Counted from the stretch's first letter, positions 9,659 to 20,775 are shown. The stretch: 64,000 bases of DNA from Paramoeba atlantica (GCA_977017575.1 CDRNVI010000090.1:1-64000); one strand, 5' to 3'. Notes: a model not told the origin generated them from the letters alone. Translations and numbers: made by a program.

Positions 9659-10201
9659 GTGGAGGGGAGAAATAGGGTGAATGCAAAAGTGAACCCAGGT
9701 TGGTAATTGTGTGCAAAGGAATACGGTTTGAAGAAGATTATGTGTCATTGTTCATGAAACAAAAAATAAATGGATCGGAAACTATGTGTGTACATATTGG
9801 TTTATTAAGAAAAACGATAAACAGGCTACAGTTCCTGATTTTTATTGGAGATTTGTTGGCTTGGGATTTAAAACACAAATTGATGGCTAATTGTATCTAG
9901 ACCCGTGCTAATTTATTCGATATGTCAATACGTCTTGTTTATTGAATTTACACTTACCGCACCTTTTTGTTATGAAGGGTTGAATAATTCTTTAGGCATG
10001 GAAGGTCGACCAATGAAAGGAACCACATTTAGAAATATTTGCCATTGAACTATGTTAAAAACTATTTAGATCTGTTCGACGTTGTCAATACATTTTACTC
10101 AGTAGTACTGAAATGGCTATGAATTTTTTTATTTACTTTTAGTGGGTTATAAAGTGAAAAAGGGAATTTCTGTCTTTTTTATCTTTATTTTTCATACAAA
10201 A
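9659..10201. other. Intergenic spacer, no gene seen
   Basis: AT-rich; short ORFs only, none with protein-like composition. The pyrimidine-rich ctttttatctttatttttc just before 10202 could serve as an acceptor region for the next gene. Confidence 0.4.
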
Positions 10202-10960
10202 ATGGAACAAACCTTTTCCTTGTTATGTGAAGTACAAGCTCAAAGTCAACAGTGCGAGCAAGATACGATGGCAACAGTGAAGAGCCTACAGCAACATAGC
10301 GCCCAACTCAAGGAAACGACTTGCAAGGTACATGACTATGTCTTGCAAATCGATGCGGGAAAAAAGGAAATTCATGATCTAGATACTTTGCTTGAGGAGA
10401 AAAAGTGGAAACTGGAAAAACGAAGAGGCTACTTCAATCATTTGGTAAGCGAAATAAGTACAATGCAGAAAGTTTGGGACCAACTCCTTCACCGAGTTTC
10501 TCGCGCACAGAGCGGCAGCAAAGCAAATCGTTGCACCCGATGGGATCAAGGGGGGCTAGGGAGTCTGATTTGTATAGGTAAACCCCGAATACTACCCACT
10601 GATGCGAAAAGTGCGTCATATGTGGATGAAATTTGCAGAATGTCAAATATACACCTACACACGAAATGTTTTAATCAATTCGCCGGGCTACAACAACCAA
10701 AGTGGGCTCCGCAGGATTCTACTGCAATAACGAAATCGAAGTGTCGCGTTATTGGAACTGCTGCAGAAGTACCAAAAACAAAATTCCGGAGGCTAAATGA
10801 GAGAAAGATAGAACAAGGCGCGGAGCTGAAGAAAGATTCTGAACCAAATACCTCTTTTACACAGCATGAAGAAAAAGGAAACCAAAATATACCTGTATCT
10901 ACGTCACCACAATTCTTTTCTGCGCGTAAGATTTTGCAAAAGCTGGAAGGAAAGTCCTGA
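10202..10960 (+). CDS. Coiled-coil protein of unknown function
   Basis: Protein of 252 residues from the ATG at 10202; an upstream GTG in the same frame at 10142 is unlikely to be used. Residues about 1-100 have heptad-like spacing of Leu/Val with abundant Gln, Glu and Lys (for example LDTLLEEKKWKLEKRR), predicting a long coiled coil. The C-terminal 150 residues are basic and Ser/Thr-rich, probably disordered. A small coiled-coil head plus basic tail would suit a kinetochore, spindle or cytoskeletal adaptor, but nothing identifies it. Confidence 0.5.
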   Translation: MEQTFSLLCEVQAQSQQCEQDTMATVKSLQQHSAQLKETTCKVHDYVLQIDAGKKEIHDLDTLLEEKKWKLEKRRGYFNHLVSEISTMQKVWDQLLHRVSRAQSGSKANRCTRWDQGGLGSLICIGKPRILPTDAKSASYVDEICRMSNIHLHTKCFNQFAGLQQPKWAPQDSTAITKSKCRVIGTAAEVPKTKFRRLNERKIEQGAELKKDSEPNTSFTQHEEKGNQNIPVSTSPQFFSARKILQKLEGKS

Positions 10961-11349
10961 GTTGTGACTCTTGATTAGTCGTACAAAGCTTAGAGGTGAT
11001 ATGCGTACATGATCTACATCCATGAGACTTACAGTATACTGTGTGAAGCACTTGCTAGATAAATTTTTAATTAATGGTACCTTCCCCAACCTTAACAAAC
11101 TTGCTAAACTTGCTGTTACGTTGGGGATGTTCTTTCTATAATGTTAACTTGCCTCATATTGGCACCTCCTATGTACACACAAATCATTGAACGAATTAGA
11201 CCACCGGTGAAATTACTATGCCCCCCTGCTTATGAGTTCTCCCAATTTTGGTGCGCTTATGAGTTCTTTTTCTAAGGCAAATAGTTACAAGGTAAAAAAC
11301 AAAGGACGAGCTGTAAGGTTAAGACCCAACAAGGTACAGAAATAGTATG

Positions 11350-12075
11350 CTACATTTTTGTATTTTTCATGGTATCTTTGTAGAACATGTGTCCCGTGTC
11401 ACGGGCCTTTGCCATCAAAAATAATGTCTCAAGTAGGATGGTTTCATCGATAGGAATCTCGCAAAGTGTCTTAAACAAGTTTTTAATCCTCCTTGAAGCT
11501 GCTGATGACGATTCAGTAACCAATCCGCCCAAGTATCTAGGGTGCTCTCTTCCATGCGCTCTATGAAATGAATAATCATTGTTTCGTGCAACTTGTGGCT
11601 TAACCACTTGCACAAACCCGTGTTCAGATTTTATGTTCGACGTGGCTTCCGGAGAAACAGTGCCTTTCTTGCAATAGCAGTACTTCATTCCGTGCGAAAC
11701 GAGGAGTCCAGTTTCATTGACATTCCAGACTCGACATTGCCGTATGTTAAGGTGTGGAAACGTGCTTTCTGCTCGAAGCTTACCACTTCTGTATCTCAAG
11801 ACGGAGGTAATGTCTTCTTTTCTTGAACAAGAGGACGCGTAAACCCATTTTTCTTTATCGGCCTTCGAGTCCAGCAATGTAGCGCATTTGCTTTGCTCAA
11901 CAAATTTGTCCCCGGTGATACTTCGCACGTAGGAAGCAACCTGCTTTATTGTAAATTGCACGGTTTCCTCCATCGAAGATTCCACCTGCGATTCCAGAGT
12001 TACGTGGCTTCGACAGCGCGAGAAGTGAGCGTGCTTTTCTTTCTGCCCATATCCCACGCCGAATATTTCTGCCAT
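11350..12075 (-). pseudogene. Degenerate pogo/Tigger-like (DDE_1) transposase remnant
   Basis: Minus-strand frame of 241 codons. The central part, about residues 110-155, reads CRVWNVNETGLLV, HGMKYCYCKKGT and SEHGFVQVV. This resembles the region around the first catalytic Asp (N-x-D-E-T-G) of pogo-type DDE_1 transposases, here with Asn replacing that Asp. Later motifs are not recognisable and no terminal repeats were found, so it is read as an old inactive DNA-transposon fragment. It is the only sizeable minus-strand frame between 9 and 20 kb that looks like protein. Confidence 0.35.
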
Positions 12076-12287
12076 ATTCTGCCGATTTGCCTCCGACGCG
12101 TTACCCCCCTCTATGAAGTGGAATAGCGCTGTTTCTTAAAAACTCGCGACACTATACATGTGTGCGCGACACTGCATGTGGGGGTGGCACCTTTAGAACT
12201 GTTTCTTTTTTCTCAATTTCATATTTTGTTTATCGTCTTTTTCCTCTATACATATCGTTCAAACTATTGTGAATATTTCCCGCTCAC

Positions 12288-13613
12288 ATGAGCAATCATG
12301 AAACTCAGAATATGAAAGAAGCTGATCAACCTATTGCGACTAGCATCGTCGAAAAAACAACAGAGCAGCCAAGTGATAATACGGAGAAAGACCCCATCCA
12401 AGATGAAAAACCTACACCCCTTCTGACTAATTTTTCTAATGGACTGCTGGCCAAACGACTGAAAACGTTTGGCGAAACTCATTTGAATAAAGAGGACGCC
12501 GTTGAAACCGACGCGCGTCGACTGCAGCAAAGGAGAAAGCAGATAGCTTTCGGAAAAGTTACGCATGGCTACGAAAACTACCGAAGGCTTGTACCCCCCA
12601 GTGATCGACAGTTCGGTAATCCTCTTCATCCGGTCACCCCGCCTCCCGACATGAAGATTAGCAAACGAAAATGGGACACGAGGGTCGCGGAATGGAGAAG
12701 AACTCTACACCTGTGGGACCCCGTATCCGACCCTACTCTCATGCAAAATAAAAATTTCTTGACCTTTAAAGAGTTGGGAAGTGCCACCTCCATCGATCCC
12801 GCGGAAAACGAATCTAATCTCCTCCACGAGATTCAACAAATGCGTGAACTCATTCAAGTCAACAACGTGGGATCCTCCCACGAGTCTCCTAGCGAAACCC
12901 TTTCCCCACTCTCCCCCACCCCTCCCCGCCCCGAAACCAAATCCCACCCCTCCCCCACCCCCACCCCACCCCCCATCGGGACCTGTCCCGACCCCGTGGA
13001 TGCCTTCACCCTCGAAGACGTCGGGTTCACCCCCCAACGTCGTCGAGCCTCCCTCTCCTCACGAACACACCCCTACGTCCCCCCTCCTCCTCCCCACCCC
13101 CCACCCTATCTCCGCCCTATCCCCTACCCCCCTCTCCTTACGACGACTACCACGACGACTCGCGCGGCCTCCCCCCTCCCCTACCCCCCCGGGACCCTCT
13201 TCCCTCTGCGTGCGACAACCCCCACAGCAAGGAGTACCCACCCGGACTATCCCCCTACCCCCTACCCCCACGAGTCGGTGTTCCCTCACGGCACCGTGCC
13301 CTACTACGGCAGTGCCCCGACCCCCTTCAGTGGCTTCCCCCTCCCGCCCTCGATGTCCCCCGAGATGGCCCTCTCCCGCCCCTGTGTGCTCACCCCGCAC
13401 TTCTTCCGCGGCCTCCCCTCGCGGTCCCCTGTGGGCGTGGAGGCCGCGGGGAGGGGGGGCTCGGGGTGTCGGGGGGGCTCGGGGGCCAACGGGGTGGGGT
13501 ACGGGGAGCGGGAGATGGGGACCCCTGGAGGGGGGGTGGGGATAGGGGGGAGGGAGGGACGATCACCGTCCATGGCTCCGGCGTATTTGGATTGGTCGTT
13601 TTCGAGTTTGTAA
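12288..13613 (+). CDS. SLBP: Histone mRNA stem-loop binding protein
   Basis: Protein of 441 residues. Residues about 74-145 match the SLBP RNA-binding domain in order: ARRLQQRRKQIAFGK (77-90), GYENYRRLVP, HPVTPPP (114-120), SKRKWDTRVAEWRR and the terminal HLWDP (141-145). The conserved Tyr of the Y-x-x-Y type region and the TPxx motif, whose Thr is phosphorylated in animals, are visible. The domain binds the 3' hairpin of replication-dependent histone mRNAs and controls their processing and translation. The N-terminal 70 residues are acidic/Ser-Thr-rich. The C-terminal 290 are Pro-rich, low complexity and probably disordered; the DNA there switches from C-rich to G-rich near 13430. Confidence 0.88.
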   Translation: MSNHETQNMKEADQPIATSIVEKTTEQPSDNTEKDPIQDEKPTPLLTNFSNGLLAKRLKTFGETHLNKEDAVETDARRLQQRRKQIAFGKVTHGYENYRRLVPPSDRQFGNPLHPVTPPPDMKISKRKWDTRVAEWRRTLHLWDPVSDPTLMQNKNFLTFKELGSATSIDPAENESNLLHEIQQMRELIQVNNVGSSHESPSETLSPLSPTPPRPETKSHPSPTPTPPPIGTCPDPVDAFTLEDVGFTPQRRRASLSSRTHPYVPPPPPHPPPYLRPIPYPPLLTTTTTTTRAASPLPYPPGTLFPLRATTPTARSTHPDYPPTPYPHESVFPHGTVPYYGSAPTPFSGFPLPPSMSPEMALSRPCVLTPHFFRGLPSRSPVGVEAAGRGGSGCRGGSGANGVGYGEREMGTPGGGVGIGGREGRSPSMAPAYLDWSFSSL

Positions 13614-14010
13614 AGGGGGGAGAGGGGGAGGGGTTGGGGTGAGACACCGGTTGAGGGGTTAGTAACCTTTTTGACGGGATGTGTGGATGTGAGGTTTTTT
13701 GTCGAGTACGGTGAGCGACCGTAGTGTAGCGATCCGTCGGCGAATGTAATTGATCTATTTCGTATGTAGAAGTTCAATTCACACATGCCCTGGATTTCGT
13801 TATGCTGGATGTAGCAGTTTGTTGGTCTCTTTTTTCATTGTTTTTGCTGTACAAAATTGTAGTTGCTTTGTTGTACTGCGATACATTTTTAGAAATTTTT
13901 CTCACCGATTTATTGTACTTTGGAGATTCGATAATAGTTACTCAGTTATCAGCAAATCTAACAGGTCACTAACATTAGTTTTTAGACGACTCGGTTTTCG
14001 TTCTACCGTA
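13614..14010. other. Intergenic spacer upstream of the E2 gene
   Basis: An open frame runs without ATG from 13750 into the E2 gene, but its hydrophobic, Cys/Phe-rich sequence is not conserved in E2 proteins. Pyrimidine-rich runs at 13826-13846 and 13883-13910 may serve as acceptor tract. No other gene seen. Confidence 0.4.
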
Positions 14011-15363
14011 ATGAAAAAACAAATTTCCAGCTTGACATGGTACTGCATTGGGCACAGGCTCGTTGCACGGCATCAACGGCGCCATCTAAACACTCGTTTC
14101 GACACTGCACAACGAGTTTCGGTTCCACTGACCGACATAGGGGAAGGCATTGCGGATGTCGAGATCTTAAAGTGGTATGTAAAGCCTAATGAATACGTGA
14201 AGGAATTTGATCCCCTTTGTGAGGTCCGAAGTGACAAGGCCACTGTTGAGATAACGGCTAAATATTCAGGTCGTGTCGAGCAAATACATGCCTTCCCCGG
14301 GTCCCGGCATAAAGTTGGTAGCCCATTAGTCGATATGACCGTAAGTGATCAGCCAGAGGAGGTTGTTCTAGAGAACAGCAACCAGAGCCTTTCAACAAAG
14401 TGCTTGACAGCAGAAAAGAACCAGCATGATACCACTTATCAAAAAGTGCTTTCGACTCCCGCCGCAAGACGCAGGTGTCAAGAGCTAGGCGTGAAACTTG
14501 ATACTCCGAATTATTCAACGAAGGGGTACGTTACCATGAAAGATGTCGATGCTACCGTATCTGAGATAAAAAGGGAAACCGATTTCTCGACTAGTTTGAC
14601 ATGTGATGAACAGAATTCGATTAAAGAGAATAGAAGGGGGAAAAGAGTTGTACCCATGACTGTGCTACAGCGTTCCATGTTAACAGCTATGAATGCAAGT
14701 CTTAAGGTTCCGTCTTTCGGCATTACGGATGAAATTGAAATGAATCCTTATATACGATTTAGGAAGGACATTAAAGGCGCCGCACGCATTTTTGAAAGCT
14801 CTTCGAGTATTCTTCCTGAGATTGTGAGGCGTTATACTTTAATGAGTTTCTTAGTCAAAGCTATCTCGTTAGCCATAAAAGACCACGCCATAATAAACAG
14901 TCGCCTTCTAAAGAATTCTTGCATTGAGCTTCAACCGAATCACAATATTGGTATCGCGATCGATGGACCCACAGGCTTAGTTGTACCAAACATAAAGAAC
15001 GTCGAAAGCAAATCGTTGGATACCATATCACAGGAGGTATCTCGGCTAGTGACACTTGCAAAAGAGGAAAGGCTTCGCAGGGAGGATATGGATGACACCA
15101 CCCTGACGCTCTCCAATATTGGAACCATTGGAACAACAATGGCGTTTCCCCGACTTCCGTCCTCCGAAGTCTGTATGGCAAGCTTTAGTCGTATCCAGTG
15201 TCTTCCGAGATATAACTCAAAAGGCCGCATCGCGAGGACGCACGTCTTGAATGCAACATTTGTGGGAGATCATCGTGTTTTGGATGGTGCATGTCTTACG
15301 CGATTTTGTAATTCATTCAAAGCATACGTGGAAAATCCTTTATGTATGCTATTGACTGTGTAA
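14011..15363 (+). CDS. DBT: Branched-chain 2-oxoacid dehydrogenase E2 (lipoamide acyltransferase)
   Basis: Protein of 450 residues from the ATG at 14011. Order of domains: an Arg-rich mitochondrial presequence (1-33); a lipoyl domain (about 36-110) with the lipoyl-lysine motif RSDKATVE (Lys76); a peripheral-subunit-binding domain (about 146-182, STPAARRRCQELGV...GYVTMKDV); and a catalytic acyltransferase domain (about 210-450) ending with DHRVLDG (His421, Asp425), the active-site signature. The lipoyl domain opening LTDIGEGIADVEILKW is typical of BCKDH E2 rather than pyruvate dehydrogenase E2. It transfers acyl groups from E1 to CoA in breakdown of Leu, Ile and Val in the mitochondrial matrix. 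A second E2 (DLST) lies at 61296. Confidence 0.9.
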   Translation: MKKQISSLTWYCIGHRLVARHQRRHLNTRFDTAQRVSVPLTDIGEGIADVEILKWYVKPNEYVKEFDPLCEVRSDKATVEITAKYSGRVEQIHAFPGSRHKVGSPLVDMTVSDQPEEVVLENSNQSLSTKCLTAEKNQHDTTYQKVLSTPAARRRCQELGVKLDTPNYSTKGYVTMKDVDATVSEIKRETDFSTSLTCDEQNSIKENRRGKRVVPMTVLQRSMLTAMNASLKVPSFGITDEIEMNPYIRFRKDIKGAARIFESSSSILPEIVRRYTLMSFLVKAISLAIKDHAIINSRLLKNSCIELQPNHNIGIAIDGPTGLVVPNIKNVESKSLDTISQEVSRLVTLAKEERLRREDMDDTTLTLSNIGTIGTTMAFPRLPSSEVCMASFSRIQCLPRYNSKGRIARTHVLNATFVGDHRVLDGACLTRFCNSFKAYVENPLCMLLTV

Positions 15364-15585
15364 TGTGAAACAATACATGTCCATGTGAAACAGGTGGCGT
15401 TCGTGTACTGATGCAAATTTTGGAGTAATTAAAACAAAAAAGAAATAGTTTCTACATCCTTGCTCAACAGAATATTTACACGTAATAGGTTCTTTACCAA
15501 CATTTTTACATGGTCGAGAGAAACGCCCAACGCGCTGCAAACAATCTGTCACTCCACCTTGTGAGTTGCTGCAAGAAGACTTGAA

Positions 15586-17615
15586 ATGGGGATTCCCGGA
15601 TTGAATGCGTATTTGTACCGGACGTACCAACACTGTACTCTTCCATTCGGTCCGGAAAGTACTCGCACGGGGTTCGACCACTCCACTTTGATATGAACGC
15701 GGTGGTCCATGTAATGCTCAATGAGATATCTATAGATGCAAAGTGTTCTCTAAAGGACAATATATTTATAGATAGAGATGAGAACTCATCGTCGCATGGA
15801 GACGCACAACTGATGATGACGTTGCTCAACAAAACATGGGATTACATCCGACAAATCTTATTGAAGTACCCTCCGAGATGTAGCGTGTTGCTCGCCTTTG
15901 ATGGGCCAGGTGCTATGGCCAAAATTACAAGTCAGAGAATGCGTCGCTTGAAGCAGTCAATCGTCAAACAAACCATTAGTCCCGGAAGCCCATGGATGAA
16001 CTGGATTGCCAAAAGGCTCGGTAAACATGTCAGTATATTCTTGCACGAGAGGACGGCGTCACACAGAAAAACAAGAAAACGGCGTAGAGAAACTACTGAA
16101 AATAGCGTGTGCACAGTAGTCAGTGATTTTAACTCTCCGGGGGAGGGTGAACACAAAATTATCCAAAGACTATTCGAGTGCTCCGTGTCTAAAATTCTCG
16201 GAGGATCAAACGCAAAGCATTTAATCGTGGGCTCAGATAGCGATCTTTTTATCATATGCGCAGCAAGCATATCACTGCATAATCTCACATTATTGAACAC
16301 ATCGTCAAAGCTCTTACTTTGCGTCGGATCCGTTTTTCGGGCGTGGCTAGCGAAAGCTATGGAAGGAATTAATAAAAATGTTCCCACAGTTCCGGAAACC
16401 AAACTATTACGCATTCTTCGCCTTGACTTCGTATTCCTGATGTCTATGTGTGCGAATGATATTCTCTGTGGTGTACTTGATCAAACAATACTTCCAATGT
16501 GGACTTTTTACCTCGAGTACGTAAATCGTTGTCTGAGTGATTCCGTCAGTTCTCTGACCGCGATCAATGAAACAGAGTCGCTGTTTATAACCTCCAAAAT
16601 CGATTCGGGTCAACCTCCTACATGGGTATGGTTTTCACCACGACGAATATGGGGAGTAAAATTACATTCTATACTAGATTTCTTTTCATCGTGGCTTCTT
16701 CAGACTGGCAAAGAGCACAGTTTGCTTCTAAAAGACGAAAGAAAGAGCAGGAAAAAGTATGCCTATGCGTTAGACAAGTCGATCTCGATTTCCCATGAAG
16801 CATTCATAAAAACCATGGAGAAAAAATCATCGACCGTCTCATTAGAAAGCGTTGAAGTATATCTGAATGGAGTGGCGTGGTATTTTTCCACTGTATTAAA
16901 CGGGTATTCCCCCTCGTTTGAATTCCTTCCCGCATTGTACACTCCTAGCGTGGAAGATATCTTATTATTTGGGGTACGGAAAAAGCGAACTATGACTTCA
17001 AACAACTGCACAAATGCAATGGTCGTATACTCACCTGTTTCAGAGGAACCCCCTCTCGATCCTCTGGTGCACTATTGTCTTGTTGTACGCAGTCACGCAA
17101 TTTTACCACTTGAAGTTATGGAAGTTGTTGACGATTTAAGTCATTCGTCTGTATCTGACTTCTGCCAAACAAAACAATCTTTGCATCAGGCATGTACTAC
17201 GCTTTCTGGGTCCATTTCAACATTTCCTTTGCTACATGCAGCACGACAACTTGGAAATATTCTTCACCAGCGATACAATGCGCCAGAGAATACAGAAAAT
17301 CGAAGGTATCCTTCCAAAAAGAAAAACTCCGTTTTGGAAGTTATTCGTCGAAATATTGGAACTTCCTTGGAGTTCTCTACTTGGAAGCAATTTGAACAAG
17401 GCAAAAATACCCAAAGGCGGAGTCTTGGTATCGAAACCCTATGGACATCAGGCTCTTCTTCGTTTGATTCTGTACTGAACATTATGCCTTCTTGCACTTT
17501 CCGGGAGGACTCAAATCTTCTTACCATATGTGCAAACTCACGAGCCGGTGCGCCTTCATCTATACCTGAAAAAGAATTAAAATCAAATTCCATTCTTACT
17601 AACTTTGAAATATAA
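15586..17615 (+). CDS. XRN-family 5'-3' exoribonuclease with an apparent -1 base near the start
   Basis: The long frame from the ATG at 15693 (640 codons) carries the XRN N-domain: DMNAVVH (its DMN read from 15690), LLAFDGPGAMAK, SDFNSPGEGEHKI and VGSDSDLFI, which hold the acidic metal ligands. The canonical XRN N-terminus (M-G-x-P-x-x-x-x-x-L) is missing from this frame but is seen in another one: 15586 starts MGIPGLNAYLYRTYQHC and runs to FDHSTL at 15690. XRNs read FDNLYLDMNGIIH here, so FDHSTL then MNAVVH fits if one base is missing from tttgatatg. This could be an assembly error, a real inactivating change or recoding. The C-terminal part is less conserved. XRNs degrade 5'-monophosphate RNA. 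Confidence 0.8.
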
Positions 17616-17864
17616 GTTTTTTTTGATCAAACAAAACAATGTTAAAAGGATATTTCTATTTCCCGTCTTGTTCACTTCAGATCCTTATTCTGGATTTCTT
17701 ATTTGGATCCTAATCCTTATTATAATAAAAAATTTAGATCAGCGATGTAGTGCAAAGTATTACCTTCCCCCTATTTAGTGTTTAGTAGAATTGGACAGCC
17801 ATTCTGTCTAAGCATTGACATTTTTGATTCGACAAACAGTTACAATGCTTCCTCCCCACAAATA

Positions 17865-18245
17865 ATGTATGGCGGCAGTTGGCTTCGTTGCTACGAATTT
17901 CCCGGTCCGTATCCTTTTGTAAGAACTAAAGAAGAAAGACTAGACGAAACATTATCGATTTCGAAAGGTCTGAAAGAATTCGTCAAGTGTACTTTCAGAA
18001 GCACAAACATACATTACATCGGATTTGCAGATCCTACGCCTGCTGACTGTCATGAAGCGTTCATTACTCTTCTAAAGGCCGCCGTTCTAGGAGATGCGAA
18101 GTCGGCAGAAAAAATATTTCGACGTAGGAGGTGTGAGGTTAATACAGGTGAAGCGCCATGGAAGTACAAGACCAAATATCTAGATTTACTCGAAGCTGAA
18201 TCCAGAAGTACAGGGCACCATAGGGAAGAAACGGGTGACGCGTGA
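17865..18245 (+). CDS. Small protein of unknown function
   Basis: Predicted 126 residues from the ATG at 17865; the frame is open from a GTG at 17778, 29 codons earlier. Visible features are an aromatic N-terminus (YGGSWLRCYEFPGPYPF), a middle LLKAAVLGDAKSAEKIFRRR helix and a charged C-terminus. No family recognised. It sits between XRN and the RNB-like gene on the same strand with short spacers, so it is likely a separate transcript of the same polycistron. Confidence 0.45.
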   Translation: MYGGSWLRCYEFPGPYPFVRTKEERLDETLSISKGLKEFVKCTFRSTNIHYIGFADPTPADCHEAFITLLKAAVLGDAKSAEKIFRRRRCEVNTGEAPWKYKTKYLDLLEAESRSTGHHREETGDA

Positions 18246-18504
18246 CCCAGTAGGGGGAAGAGCTTGGTCCAATAAAATGCGAAAATATACGGAACACGGC
18301 GATTTGGTTTTGTGTTTGTCAACGATTTCGCAAAGGGGGCATTACGAAGTGGCTTTCATGATTTCCTTTGTCTCCAAGATTTTAGATCTCCACATCGAAT
18401 TATAAAAAGGTGCGCTTCTTTTTGAGATAAATTAGAAAAATATTGTCTGCGATTCCATAAATATCCATAAAAAATATCCATGAACTTCTTGTCCTTACGA
18501 ATAT

Positions 18505-20022
18505 ATGAATCCCGCTTTGTTCGCTGCTTACAGGCTTGGGTGGATCTCTTTGGATGCGTCCATACTTAAGAAATATGGTCACATACTTCCACATGGACGA
18601 GTCGCTCCTTACGGAGTTGTAGAGACGCTGGATACGGCTTGCTCTGGGTTTTCGCGTCCGAGCAAGGTAACACAAGGAACAAACAAAAAAGAAGAAATAT
18701 GCGATCCTTCGTCCCAATTTTCTGATGGTGAACTACTTTCGGATTTGACAATTTCCACTGCTAGTGGGGGTGTATTTGATGAACGTGTAAAATCTGAGTT
18801 AACACAGCGGATATACGCAGTGAACAATGGAACTTATACCTCTGACTTTGGAGTAAGCATTTGTCCTACTCGTCTTCCCCACGCTCCATCTGGCAAATAC
18901 TCCAACCCGCGAATTACCATTGCAATTTGTTGTCCACCTTTTAAAAAATACAAAGAAGGACCAATCTGCCATGGCGACGTTAAACTCCCATGGATCAATT
19001 CGTGCCGGTCTGTAAGACGTGCCACGTCCATAACGCCTATGATACCCAATTATTGCTCTTGGTCCAATGAACTCTGCAATCAAAACCCATTTCAAAATGT
19101 TCTAGCGGCCTCGTTTACAATTGATCTGCAGGGAGGAGTACACGACTTTGAACTTAAAGTAGCCAAGACACGTAATTTCATTGTTCTCAAACCGTCAGAA
19201 TGGGTAGCACTCACTTCTAATGATGAGGAAGTAGCCCAGACGCCCCTGTGGGCTGGTGATGCAGATAGACGAGCGCTTCGTTTAATTCAATCCATGGGCG
19301 AACGAGCAAAGATATTTTCCAACGAAGTGGTGAGTTCACAACTAACTAAAAATCTACAGTTCAGGAAGATACAAGCGATTCCGTTCTTGTTAGCTGCTTT
19401 TAATCATCAATTATACACCTGGTTCTGTGCGAAGAAGATATCAACGCTTCTACGACACACCAACGGGACATATCCTTCACTTCATTCCACGTTTCTTAAG
19501 GCCGTAGATCAGAAGCTTCAACAACAAAAAGGGATTTGTACAACTTTGTATTCCCCCAAAGGCCACTCTCTATCCGTCACAGAGCCTTCACACACTCTCT
19601 CGGACGCTATTACGTTGTATCAAGCCTGTAGTTATTTGTGTGGGATGCCAACAATAAACATGAAATCACTTACGCCTCTTAGTGCCAGGGTTACGCAGTT
19701 GTCGGCCATTGCGGATCACATTGAGGCACTCGATCAGATCGAAACGTTTCGAAAATCTATGTTAAGTGAGAAAAATAAATTTTCTGTACCCGGGGTATTG
19801 TGCGGCATACATGGAAATCAAACATGCGATGTTTATATCCCCAAATTAGGGATCTGTACAACGATGAAACTATCATCCAATGACTCATTGATCGAGTTTA
19901 CCTATCCTGAGTATGTGACCGTCATCATTAGCCATACGGACTCTGAATTGCACATTCATTGCACCCGATCTCAGCCATCTAAAGTCGATGATTTGTGGAA
20001 ATATATTCATGCGGATCACTGA
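18505..20022 (+). CDS. Degenerate RNB (RNase II/DIS3/DSS-1-like) protein
   Basis: Protein of 505 residues. Residues about 175-240 resemble the middle of the RNB catalytic domain: RRATSITPMIPNYCSW then SNELCNQNPFQNVLAASFTI and then VHDFEL, where active enzymes have RGTSVYLP...P...LSNxLCSLNPG...A. The four clustered Asp residues of the RNase II active site (normally IDPxxAxDxDDA) cannot be found upstream, and the usual TSPLRRYxDL motif is not evident. The protein may therefore be a non-catalytic member, as exists for some mitochondrial degradosome or RNA-editing components. A C-terminal beta-rich stretch (about 425-500) could be an S1-like domain. It lies two genes after XRN. The family call rests on one region only. 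Confidence 0.5.
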   Translation: MNPALFAAYRLGWISLDASILKKYGHILPHGRVAPYGVVETLDTACSGFSRPSKVTQGTNKKEEICDPSSQFSDGELLSDLTISTASGGVFDERVKSELTQRIYAVNNGTYTSDFGVSICPTRLPHAPSGKYSNPRITIAICCPPFKKYKEGPICHGDVKLPWINSCRSVRRATSITPMIPNYCSWSNELCNQNPFQNVLAASFTIDLQGGVHDFELKVAKTRNFIVLKPSEWVALTSNDEEVAQTPLWAGDADRRALRLIQSMGERAKIFSNEVVSSQLTKNLQFRKIQAIPFLLAAFNHQLYTWFCAKKISTLLRHTNGTYPSLHSTFLKAVDQKLQQQKGICTTLYSPKGHSLSVTEPSHTLSDAITLYQACSYLCGMPTINMKSLTPLSARVTQLSAIADHIEALDQIETFRKSMLSEKNKFSVPGVLCGIHGNQTCDVYIPKLGICTTMKLSSNDSLIEFTYPEYVTVIISHTDSELHIHCTRSQPSKVDDLWKYIHADH

Positions 20023-20682
20023 ACTTGTGCTGGAACCATATTTGCATTCTCTATGAAGTCGTGTACCTCTGAGGTGTCCTCTTCATCCGAAAACTCGCTC
20101 CCAGGAGCGATTGCCGTGGGAATACTGCTTTGTGATTCGAAGGTGCCATTATCTAAAGCAACATAGTCTGCAAATGCATTTATAGGCGGCTGCAAATGAT
20201 TTTGCTAGATCGCTTTCTGTCGTCATATTCCTCCACTGTGTAATTAATTCCTTGTCACTTCGTTCAAACCTTCATATGCGGTCTCATATTCACTGATATC
20301 GGCCACTATGCTAAGGCTATTGGCAAGAGCTTAGATTCTCTGATGAGGAATTAGTCACATAAAGGTCAGACAAATTTCATATTACGTAATGATAAGTAGT
20401 GATATAGGGACATGTCGTGGAGAAGGAGTCTAGAAGTTAGTTTTAGTATAAACTTTTATACTATTATAGTAGTCCAGGGTATGGAACTCGATAGTTAGGC
20501 GAGAAATCTCTAGTTTACAGTTAGAAATGTTAGTCTGCAGTTTATAAAATATCCGTGTCTCTCTCCTCCCGGAGCGGTGTTCCCTGTGTTCCCAGAACAG
20601 AACCAGAGGTAGGTTCCCGGAGCTACAACGTATGACTATAGTACATTATGCATTTTATTACCATAGTACATTAGTATACTAT
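20023..20682. other. Intergenic spacer left of the Merlin element
   Basis: AT-rich, no protein-like frame. It contains short repeats of tatagtacatta or tatagtagt type near 20455-20470 and 20635-20680. The last nine bases (20674-20682, gtatactat) form the left target duplication of the Merlin element. Confidence 0.45.
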
Positions 20683-20775
20683 GGCCATTTTTACCCCACA
20701 TTGACATTTTAACCCCATAATGACATTTTTCCCCATTAATGACATGTTTACCCCTTAATGACATTTTCATCACCT
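20683..20775. repeat. Left terminal inverted repeat of the Merlin element
   Basis: Four to five tandem units of the type ttaatgacatttttacccc. The pairing right arm is at about 21984-22071. Confidence 0.8.
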
